Positions 14,062 to 26,000 of a DNA stretch of 64,000 nt are shown piece after piece. The position numbers and the translations under genes were made by a program. Every line of letters begins with the position of its first letter. Positions within the stretch are counted from its first letter, which is position 1. Source of the DNA: Fistularia commersonii (lineage: Eukaryota; Chordata; Actinopteri; Syngnathiformes; Fistulariidae). The notes beneath the pieces are model-generated. The model saw only the letters and a list, made by a program, of their open reading frames with translations, had not been told where the DNA came from and made no database searches. The stretch spans positions 15,051,679-15,115,678 of the forward strand of contig JBBMNZ010000002.1 in NCBI GenBank assembly GCA_037954325.1. Direction: 5' to 3'.

Positions 14062-17000
14062 ATATTTGTATTTGCGCCAAAAGCCTATCCACAGGAGCAT
14101 AGGGGAGCAAGAGGACATTTTAATGAGCACTTTTCAATGGAAAGGGGAGGCGATGGAACTGGTCTGGAACTTTCCAATACCGCTCTGAGTGGTTCACACA
14201 TACTCACACACATTCACTCAAACATGCTGTGCAAGCCTTAAGGCATGTCATTGTCCCAGCAGGTGTGACCAGGTGTGCCCCTGTTCTGGGCTTTCATCTA
14301 GTCATCTGCAGAATTTTCTCCGCCGTCATTATCCCAAATGTCCTCTGCACCATTATTACCTATCATTACCTCTGAGCCCATACCCACCAACTAACCACTC
14401 CACCCTCCAATCACACCCCAGTTGGGGTGCAGTTAAAAACAATAGCAGGAGAAAGCCCCCGCAGCTCTGCTCAGGGGGAGCAGACCCTAAATCAGCCATT
14501 TATGCAGGTGACAGTCTGTTGGTGGCACTTTGTCAGTGGGTGGAGATATCCCTGCAGACATGATGTCAACTGGTAGCTCATAAATGTATGTGTGTGTGTA
14601 TGTGGGGAGGGGGGGGGTTCCCAAGATTACAAAGTAGCAACTTTACATGAGGTTAAAAGATATAATTGTTTAGGTGCAGTATTGGAATGAGCTGTAAAAT
14701 ACTCTCAAAATGTTAAACCTTGTTATAATGGCATTGTGCAGGCTATGATAAAAGGTAGAGGGATGATAATTCAAGTCCACCCAATGATAACCACCCTTAT
14801 TTATCCAACTTTCTTTGACAATATATCCAATTATCATTCATATTACTGGAATAGGGTTTCAAAACTGTATAAAATATTATTTGCGTAATCAAAGTCATTT
14901 TTTAGCTCGTCATATTTAAGACTGCCCTTTGAGGCATTATGATGAATTAATTTCTCATAATGACTTACTGATCTGTCTGTGTTTCTTCAGGTATTTGGAT
15001 GGGAACCAGTTCAGTATTGTGCCGAAGGAACTATCTTCTTTTAAATATCTACAGCTTGTGTAAGTTGCCTTCTGCCTGCTACTACGCCACCGGGAAGATA
15101 AACAAACTAAACTGTGCATCTTTAATTGCATTTCAGGGATTTGAGCAACAACAAGATCAACTCTCTTACCAACTCATCTTTTGCAAACATGAGCCAACTC
15201 ACAACTTTGTAAGTCCTATTCAGGGTCAAACTGTCAGACTCAAGTAATGATATTTTATTTTAGTTTTAACAGTAAAATGTCTGCATAAATAAGTATGTTT
15301 TGTTTAAAAATATTTAAATTGCAGAATTCTGAGCTACAATTCTCTGCGTTGTATACCCAAAATGGCCTTCAGTGGACTACACTCTCTTCGGCTGCTGTGA
15401 GTTTGTTTCTCTATTTAAATTCGGGAATTTTCCTCTTGATATGCTTCTTGAAGATAAGGTTGAAATACTGTTTTTGGGGGGGGGAATCACTCTTCATAAT
15501 AATAATACTGGCAAATTTATCTTCTTTCAGTGGCTGTTCAAATGTGTTAGTGACAGCATCTTGCTATTGTATCAGTTCATTTTCAGGAAAATGCACATAA
15601 TGATAATTTAATTGGATCCAAGTGAGTTTTTAAGCAACTGTTCTGTAACATAATCAACTACCAGACTCAGTGAATGATTAAGTAGGGTATTTTTATAATA
15701 GAGTTGGTGCAACTGATGCTCAGAATCTTTGATTGACCCCAAAAGAATGAAACAAAGACTAAACACTTATGATAGCTTATGAACACACAATCACACACAG
15801 GCACACAGAAAAAGACACACACACACACACACATACACAAAACAAATACAGCGACAGCCAAAAATATTTGGACAGTGACACAAGTTTTGTTATTTTGGCT
15901 GTTTACAAAAACATATTCAGGATACAATTATACCATCAAAATGGGCTTTAAGTGCAGACTTTTGGCTGTAATTTAAGAGTGTTCACATCCGAACTGGAGC
16001 AAGGGTTTAGGTATTACAGCTCTTTAATACATAGTCGCCTCTTTTTTAAGGAACCAAAAGTAATTGGACAATTGACTCAGAAGGCTGCAAAAAAAAAAAA
16101 AAAAAACAAGGCTGCATGGGTTCTTCACTCAGTAACCTGTCATCAATTAAGCGGATAAAAGGTCTGGAGTTGATCCCAGGTGTGGCGTTTGGAAGCTGTT
16201 GCTGTGAACACACAACATATTGTCAAAGGAGCTCTCGATGGAGGTGAAACAGACCATCCTGAGGCTGAAAAAAAGAAATAAATCCATCAGAGAGATAGCT
16301 GAAATGTTAAGAGTGGCCAAATCATCAGTTTGGTGCGTTCTGAGAGAAAAAAAAAAAAGAGTGTACTCGTGAAATTGGGAACTCAAAAAGGCCTGGATGT
16401 CCACAAGACAACAGTGGCGGATGATCGCAGAATCCTTTCCATGGTGAAGAAAAAACCCCTTCACAACATCCACCCAAGTGAAGAACACTCTCCAGGAAGT
16501 AGGTGTATCAGCATGTAAGTCTACCATAAAAAGAGGACTTCATGAGAGTAAATACAAAGAACCCACCACAAAGTGCAAACCATAAATCAACCTCAAAAAT
16601 AGAAAGGCCACAATTGACTTTGCCAAAAATCACCTGAGGAAGCCAGCCCAGTTCTGGAACAGCAGTCTTTGGACAAATGAGACTAAGATCAACCTGTGCC
16701 ACAATGATGGGAAGAAGAAAGTTTGGAGAAGAATTGGAACGGCTCATGATCCAAAGCACACCACGTCTTCTGTAAAACATTGGTGGAGGCACTGTGATGG
16801 CATGGGCATGCACGGCTTCCAATGTGACAAAAGACAGAAGCAGCCGGATTCATTCTGAAGCATATAGGTATATACTTTCTGCTCAGATTCAGCCAAATGC
16901 AGCAAAGTTGATTGGACTTCACAGTACAAATGGACAATGATCCAAAACATACTGCAAACGCAACCCAGGAGTTTTTTTACAGCAAAGAAGTGGAATATTC

Positions 17001-20000
17001 TGCAATGACCCAAGTCAACCACCCGATCTTAACCCAGTCAAGCATGCATTTCACTTGCTCAAGACAAAACTTAGGGCAGAAAGACCCACAAACAAGCAAC
17101 TGAAGACTGCTGCAGTAAAAGCCTGTTGAAGCATCACAAAGGAAGAAACCCAGCGTTTGGTGATGTCCGTGGGTTCCAGACTTTAGGCAGTCACTGTCTG
17201 CAAAGGATTCTCAACAAGTTATTGCAAAGTAACATTTGACTTAGGGTTATGTTTATTTGTCCAATTACTTTTGAGCCCCTGAAATGAGGAGCGTTTGTAT
17301 AAAAATAATTCCCACATGTTTAATCCTATTTTTGTTCAACCCCTTGCATTAAACCTTTAAGTCTGCACGTCAATTCCAATCTAGTTGTTTAATTTCAAAT
17401 CCAATATGGTGGCATGCAAAGCCCAAATTATGAAGATTTTGAATTTTCACACACCATCTATGGCCTGTTTTCTCAATAGCAATAGCATTGATACAGTATG
17501 GCTTCTATATTGTTCCAGCTTCTTCATGCCCACCGCCCACCCCCCACCTCTGAACAGGGCACTGTACAAAATCACTCTGACACTGATTACCAGAGAACCT
17601 TCACCCTGCTAACCATAATAGCTTTGACTGTGACTCCAGGGCTTTTATGAACTTATGAATTCTTTGAATCTTCACTTTGACTGACCATTGGCTCACCATG
17701 GATGAAAAGGTCTGCGAAAGAATTGAGATGTGGAACATAAACATGTCCGACAGATCCGATGAAAACAAACCGGTCGTTTGACCTGCTGCCAAAACAGCCG
17801 CCAGATGTCTAAGGTTTTAACTGGAATGAACGGATATAAACGGAGACCAGGTCCAGCAGAGATTAAGTATGCATCTAAATGCAAGCGTACGTCAGTGCCT
17901 GTATGCGTAGTTTACATGTTTGTCATCTACCGGCTTGTTGCCCATCAATGTGTGTGGGAGTCGACTTATCGGCCTCCCATGTGTGCTCATGGCAGGCACA
18001 CTTTTTACTACTGACAACAAAGACCCTTTTAACACGGTGATTCAACTAAGCCCCCACCATCATTAGAAGACACAAAGTGTAAGAGCCCTTTTTGCGTGGA
18101 ATGAGTGACGCTCGGTCATTAGCTGATGCCGCCACGCCAGCCCGGGCATGTTGCTTTGATCCCTAATGAAGCTGCATCCGTTATTTCTGCTCTTACTCAC
18201 GCCACCTTCATGTCCAAAATATCCGCTGTTCTAACGTTAGATGCCATGTGAGGCCCTACCTAAGAATGCCCCCCCCCCCCCCCCCCCCTCCCAGCCACAC
18301 ACAGTACACAGGCTTAAAACTGCAAACAGACTCAGACTAACATGCATAGAGAATGTCTGGACTAACTTACCGTCCAAGTCAAAACGAAACAGAAAACTTT
18401 GATGTCTTTGCTCCTTAACGGATCAATCAAAAGACTCCCATTAAATGTCAGTTGGTGCAATGTCTTTTATCTCACCAGGTACGGCTGTGGGGGTGCAAAA
18501 AAAAAAAAAGCTAAAGCGACAATGAGCTCTATCTAATAGCTTAAAATTTAACACTGCATGCAGGGTTCAAAGTTCAAGGTTGGAAGCTTCATAGAAACAG
18601 CAGTGAGGTGCCAAAGCCTTCAAAGAGCAGCATTCACTTGTGCATGTTGGTGCGCACTAAGGTGCCAAAGTCTTTACAAAGCCGCACCTTTAGTTTACAG
18701 TGCAGTAAAGAGGAGAAGAATCATTAACACTCACCGCTTCAAACAGGCCGAGGGTCTAAGCCTGCATGTATACGGTGTGGTTTGGTGAAAGCGTGTTCAT
18801 ATATGTGCATGTGTGCGTATGATGTTTGTGGTTGGAGCTGTGGATTAATAAGCTGCTAATTGGCCTGCTGGGAATTAGGTGTGAGGTGAGAGAGCTGAGA
18901 CAGGGCCAGGGTGTGGCCCACCAGGGTTGGGTGGGAAGCCGTGCAAAAAGAAATTGATATGATCGAGCGTGATTGAGTACGTAAAGATGGATTACATGAA
19001 ATCCAAACATACGTATCCCCAAACTGTTGTTGGACACCACTTTAAGTGATTCCATCGTAACAAGTGATTTAAAACGAGGGCAACAACATGCAGCCCAGAT
19101 GACTCAACAAATCATGAAACATTATTAAGTGGTTGCAGGTGAACAAGTCCATGTGAGAAATTCAGCTGGGCAGATGTCTTTTCAAGTGCAATGCAGAACT
19201 TTCTTTGCGGTTGTAAACCACAATTTTTCCTGTCATACATCAAATCAACTTTTTTGGTATTCAGAAATGTATGCCAGCCCCAGAGATAAGTTGACATAGG
19301 TTAGAATGAGTGATGTAATGATATACAGCTGTAGAAAAAAGAAGAAAAGAAAAGAGACAGAGAGAATGCTATTAGTAGGGTGGATCAGGTTTCTTCCTGG
19401 AGACTCCCTGGCTCCCTTGTCCCATGAGAGCCCTGCCTGGCTGGCTGGCTGGCATACTGCTGCTGGCTTCATGCCCTCTGTTCCCCTGACTACACCAACA
19501 CAACTACTCACTCTACACTAATAAGCATTTGTGCACAGGCCAATTAACTTGTCTCAGATGGTTACACTGTATATTTCCTCTTGCTCTGGAGCAAGGCTGT
19601 GTCTTCACACTCACCGGATTCACTAATGTTTCCCTCCCCAAACTTAGCGGTAGGTCGTAGACCATCACTGATAAGAAGTCGATTTTCAAATTCGTTTTAA
19701 AACCTCAGTTTTGCTCACCTAGACACAAAAAGCACATACGTCATGTGTTGGTACTGTGGGGGCTTGTAACATTACCAACTAGTCAGCTGTGGTGCAGAGG
19801 TGGTAATGACCTGGAGGATTCCAACAGCCATCCATCATATGGCCATTAAGCCACGTTGGCTTGTCATCCTATTTTCTATTTAGAGAACACATATACAAAC
19901 TCAAGCAATTATGCACATGAATTGATCCAGGCACATGTGGACCCCCACCCCACCCCCCAAAAATATATATATCTTTTCATCTCGTCGCATAATTCATGTT

Positions 20001-23000
20001 TTTGACTGTCCTGCATGTGCTTCAACCCTGTTATCCTCGCTCTCCAAATGCTTGCTGGCCCTGCCAGCCAGATGTACATGGAAACTTGATACCTGCCTAG
20101 TCCAGCCTTAGCGTGCAGTAAATATTCAACAGCTGTATAATCCTCAAGAAGACATACAAACCACCTAGCACCAATTCAGACCACTGGGTAAAAATGTTCC
20201 CCAATACCTTCTTTCTTTTTCTGGTCTAGTTATCCAAAACAATAATGTATGTGTGTAGTCATTTCATTTTTTTCTCATTTCCTCCTTCCTCTTAAGGTCT
20301 CTCCATGGAAATGAAATCTCGGAGCTACCTGATGGTATCTTCAATGATGTGGCATCACTCTCCCACTTGTAAGTTAAGACATACAATTGTATGCTTATGT
20401 GATTCCAGACACTTTTACTACATGGTTTGTTTTAAAAAAAACAAAGGTTCACACATAGTCGTTTTTCGCCTGCAGTGCGGCTCACAGTGGTTAGTCTGTA
20501 GTCCTCTTCAGTGGGTCTGTAGTCCTCTTCGGTGGGCTCTCCTTGAGCCAAGCCCTCCCTTAATTAGCCATCCAGTGGTTAAAGCTACACACAGACTCCT
20601 CTACTGTGTGATCTTTCAGTGACATCTCCAAAACACACACATTCAGGATTCTCCATGGTCTACAGATTTTGGTTTGTTTATTTATGTGTGTCCATAGGGT
20701 GTGTGGCGTGTAGCTGTGCTACTGTTGTTCTGTGCACAAAACTACACTCTAGCATGTTGGTAGCGTGCCCTTTGGCATCCAGGCAAGATGGTCACATCAT
20801 CTCTCAACCACCAGTGATCAATTGACATATCAGTGTTAGTCAGGTGAAAGCAAAGGTGAAAGAAGAGAGGGCAAGAATAGTGAGCTAGACGGATGATTTT
20901 ACGGGGAGGGGGGGGGGGTTGAACGGTCACTGCTGCTGAAAAATACAAAATGAGAAATGGCGGGGGGCTCATTGATTCATGGATAAGCCAAGTGACTTTC
21001 ATGTTTGCAGATGTCAGGTGTCAGCTATTGGTCTGGCCTGAAAGATGAGCCTGTGTTCCAGTGTAATGGAACAGCATCGATTCAGGAATGTTTGTGCATC
21101 TAGCGGGAGGGCAGACCAGCATTGATTCATGACCACCATGACACAAGTGGTTAAGGAGTACCTTGTGCATGCACATTTGCCTAAAATTTAGAGGTTGTCC
21201 TGTCGGTGAAGTGCAGTGGAACGTGGAATCGAGAATTACTGGCTGAAATTATATTCCGTGAGATCCATTACTCTTGCGACCGCTGATTAAGTTTGCGCTG
21301 TTTTGGATGAAGAAATAGAGACACCTTCTGGCGAGCCACTATACTACATGACTATGTATCTATAATTTATCCTTAATGCACTGGAAATGATGCCAATGGA
21401 GAAAAAATATGCTGTATATAGGATTATTTTCAAAACATAACCAGAATAAATAACAAAGTGCCTCAGGATATGCAATATTCCATTCCAATATTCCAAAGAC
21501 TTTATGTATTACGCATGCATAGCCTGTGAGGAGTAGAAGTTAGATGAGCATTCATCCCCCAGATTTGGTATCTGTGTCCTTTCATTCAGCAATAATTGAC
21601 AGGCATAAATACAAAGGGTATCCTTTCTTATATTAAATTTGGCCTAAAATTACAGGAATACTAATTCAACTCAGTCATTTCAAAGTTCCATTTTCAGAGA
21701 GATATTGCCATATGTTTGACTTTAGAAGCACCAATCGAAATCCATTTCTTATCAAATTATACAAATGCTTGTTTATCCAGTCAACTTGGTCTATCTTTGA
21801 AGCCTTTGCTTTGCTCCGTTCACTCCTTTTTTTGTAGTTTCTGAAGCTAATGAAAGTTTACAAGAGGCGTAACCTAATTGGCTACATTGGACATTTCTGC
21901 CAGAAAAATATGATATATTTTAAATCTTCATTTGTTGAGCTTTTATAGTTTGTGATTATTACAGATGAACTGGTCATAGATGTTTCTGGTTTTTTTTTGT
22001 TTGTTTTTTTTGTCTGCTACTTCTTTCTCTTGAAAAGTGACAACAGTTCATTTTAGTTATTTGGCATATTCTGTTTTCCTGGGAACCAACAGGCCTGTTT
22101 ATTCCACACATAAACTTTTTAATAGGAATAAGAAGTTGGAGACTGAATTTTCATCAGTTATGTTTTGCTGAATTGACGCATCGATAGTTGAACTCAGCTG
22201 CACCCCTTGATTATTTTACCCTTATCCTTCCTATCATAAATTGCTTTTTTTCCATTTTCCATCAGAGCAATTGGCGCAAACCCACTGTACTGTGACTGCC
22301 ACCTGCGCTGGCTATCGGACTGGGTGAAAACTGGTTACAAGGAACCTGGTATTGCTCGCTGTGCTGGTCCTGGGGGCATGGAAGGCAAACTGTTGCTCAC
22401 CACACCTGCAAAAAAATTTGAATGCACTGGTTAGTATCTAGGGTTACTGTAAAAGAATTGAGAAGCACTATTATCTATGTAAGGTTGATCTTTATCATTT
22501 TAATAATTCACTTAGGTGAGGTGGATACTCTGGTGCTGGCCAAGTGCAACCCCTGTCTCTCCAGCCCCTGCCTGAATCAGGGCACATGTCAGAGGGACCT
22601 GGTGGAGATCTATAGGTGTAGCTGTCCTACAGGATTCAAGGTTAGCTATATGTAAAGATTCCATGTATCTGCAGAGATTCAGTTTAGAGAAGTCTCAATG
22701 CTCTTCCAAGCCTCCTGATACGCTTCTTTATGTCTCAGGGCAAAAACTGTGAGACGGCTTTGAATGCCTGTGTGAGCAACCCTTGTGCCAATGGAGGAAC
22801 ATGCCAAGTGATTGAGGGGGAGGAAGCAGATTACAAGTAGGGAAGAAACAAAGAAACACACACACACACACACACAGATCATCACAACAATCTCAGAGCA
22901 AGGACTTGATACCATTATGAGTGCATTGGTTTTTGCAGGTGCACATGTCCTCTGGGATTTGAGGGTCCAACTTGCCTCACAAACATTGACGACTGTGAAG

Positions 23001-26000
23001 ACAATGACTGTGAAAATGGGGCAACCTGCATCGACGGGCTGAACAACTACACATGCTTTTGCCCCCCCTACTACACAGGTAGAATCATGCACATCATCTT
23101 GGGGTCCAATCACTTCAATAATCTCATCAATTGAACTCTTCCATAACTGACCCCTTTTGTTTCTTCATAGGGGAGATGTGTGAGGAAATGGAAGATGTTT
23201 GTGCCCCAGGAAGAAGCCCGTGCCAACAACAGTCTACCTGCCTCATCACTTCCGCTGGGCCCAAGTCAGTGCTTTCTGTCTCATTTACAATAATAAAAAA
23301 AACAGGCTTTCAAACAGACAAAGTGACTTCTTTGTTACAATAGCCATGAAGTTGTGATTTGTTTTGCAGGTGCGTTTGCTCTCCTGGTTATGTGGGCGAC
23401 GACTGCAGTGTAGACTACAACGACTGTGAGGAACACCGCTGTCAGAACGGAGCTCAGTGTCTCGATGAGCTGAATGGATACTCCTGTGTCTGTTCTGATG
23501 GGTACAGGTGAGAAATCACATGAATGCATCATTCCCATTGATCTCCTTCAGTCTTCTGACCATATCTTTCTGGTCATTCACTCTGAAGTGGTCAGTTGTG
23601 TGAAGTCCCCCCGTCGCCACTGTCCCTGTGTGAGCTGGCAGACTGTCAGAACAATGCCCCCTGTGTGGAACGAGGCGGTCATGCCCTCTGTCAGTGCCCT
23701 CCTGAGTTTGGGGGGCCTCGCTGTGAGAAACTTGTCAGTGTCAACTTTATAGACAGGGACTCTTACTTACTGCTCTCCGACCTCAAGAACTGGCCACAGG
23801 CTAACATCACCTTACAGGTACAGTCCTGTTGAATTATTTCTACATGCATGTTTTTTGACACACCACTGATTGTAATTTAAATCTGTATCTTTGTAGGTAT
23901 CGACAGCTGAGGATAATGGCATTTTGCTATACAATGGAGACAATGATCATATTGCAGTGGAGCTCTTCCAAGGTCATGTTAAAGTCAGCTATGACCCTGG
24001 CAGCCAGCCAGGACATGCCATCTACAGGTAAAGTGAAAACTGAGGGTTATTGTTTACATGAAGGCAGCATTCATATTTCTTGGATAGTATGTAAAGTCCT
24101 GTATTTTTGTGTCCTTCCCACAGTACTGAAACTATCAATGATGGCCAGTTCCACACAGTGGAGCTGGTGACCTTTGACCAGATGGTGAACCTGTCCATTG
24201 ATGGGGGTCTCCCTACCACAATGGACAGCTTTGGGGCGGTGCGGCCCCTCAACGGGGAGGCTCCACTATATGTGGGGGGTAGGGGCCCTCTCCAGAACAC
24301 ACCTCCCTCCTCTGCAGGCACTCTTAACTACTACACTACTGTCAATCACCTCCCCTCCCCCTCGCTTTGTCACCACCGCAACCAACCCTTCTCCTAAACC
24401 ATACAATCCTGCAACCCAAACCTTCTCCGCCACCCACACCATACCCACCTTCAGTCATGGCTATGCTTGCTGGGGTCTTTTAATAATCTCCAAAATCTAA
24501 ATCTGCTCAAATTATGAGCGCATTCGCCCCCCTCTGCCCCCACAGACATACTCACACTACACAAACACACGCACATACACACGCACACATATATATGCAT
24601 AAACCTATAACCAACCAGTAGCTCCATTCTCTATGGATAAAAACACTCTCAACTCAAAAATGACCTCATTTAAACATGAGACACACTGAACCTTTTGTCC
24701 ATCTCATAATCCTGCACATTTATATTTGACAAGCTTTCAGTGTGTAAAGGATGCCCTCTTGTGATATATGCAAGAACTACCAGACTTTCCAGCAAGTCTT
24801 GTTTCATTTACAACAAATGCAACTGTTTTAGTTTGTGTAAACTTTTTAAATTCTATTCAGTTTTTTCCCGTGAAAAATCGCAATATATTTGTCATTTATT
24901 AACCCCAATTCAGGCATTGACAATGAATGTGTTGCAGTTTTTTTTTCAGTGCTGTGCTGTGTTGTGCACTACTTTTTTTCATTCAAAAAGTCATTCCATA
25001 TCTGCTTGCCATTTGTTCCCCCTTTTCAAGTATGTTGTGTCTTCTGCAAAATCAAGTCTTCAGAAATCAAATTTCAATCCAGTAGATATTAAGAATCTTT
25101 AGACACACATGTTTGAAAGTGCTTTCCTCCATTACACTCATACCAGCCCTGTGTTAGCTGTCTATCTGTGGACTCACTTGCCAATCTTCACATATATAAA
25201 CACCATATCCTGTGCCCCTCTAGGAATGCCAATAGGAGTACATTCTGGCTCCTTCCGACTGTGGCAAATCCAGAATGGTTCCAGTTTCCATGGGTGCATC
25301 CAGAACCTGTACATCAACAATGAGCTCCAGGACTTCACCAAGACCCAAATGAAGCCTGGTGTAGTACCGGGCTGTGAGCCCTGCAAGAAGATATATTGCA
25401 TACATGGCATCTGCCAGCCCGATGGGATACAGGGGCCGGTGTGTCACTGTCAACAGGGGTGGGCTGGGCCGCACTGCGACCAGCCCGCTACCAACCCTTG
25501 CCAGGGCAGCAAGTACGTAACAAAACTACAATCAATCTAATAATCTCTAAAGGATCCTTTCCCTTTTGGTTATCGGAATTGTCTTTTTATATGCCCACAG
25601 TCCGATGACAGACATAAACAACTTGCCTTTTAACTGCTGAAAAACTCCACTAATCAACAATACCTCTACCTATCTCAGACATACAATAAAATCGTGTTGT
25701 CCCTTTCCAGATGTGTCCATGGAAAATGCATTCCATTAGACACTCAGTCGTACCGCTGCGAGTGTGCAGAAGGTTACCGTGGCGCCCTCTGCAACCAACA
25801 AGGGGAGCTGTTCAACCCCTGCCGCCGACTGGCCTGCAAACACGGTCGCTGTCAAATCTCAGACACAGGAGATGCCTACTGTCACTGTGAAAGTGGCTAT
25901 ACTGGGGAACTGTGTGACGCAGGTTAGCTTGTTTACCTTAATACCTACATTTCTATAGCTATTAGGCTATCATAGTGGTACAGTGTTTTGCTTTAGTGCT

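Larger units (their letters stand above)
15397..20296. other. Largest slit1 intron in the window
   Basis: 4.9 kb between two LRR4 exons. It contains a CA tract at 15814-15836, the Tc1-like element at 15849-17441, a run of about 20 C at 18269-18288 and a short duplicated segment near 18600-18690. SLIT2 and SLIT3 host miR-218 genes in introns within this part of the gene. I searched by eye for the miR-218 sequence on both strands and did not find it here. Confidence 0.6.

Noticed and set aside
13928..14241. Frames with long Cys-Val runs
   Set aside because: Produced by the (GT)n repeat at 13990-14057.
15397..20296. Possible miR-218 gene in the slit intron
   Set aside because: SLIT2 and SLIT3 carry miR-218, but I do not find its mature sequence or reverse complement here by eye. 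A computed search would be needed to be certain.
20460..20600. Possible SINE head (gcggctcacagtggttag)
   Set aside because: Box A-like only. No convincing box B at tRNA spacing, so kept only as a short tandem repeat note.
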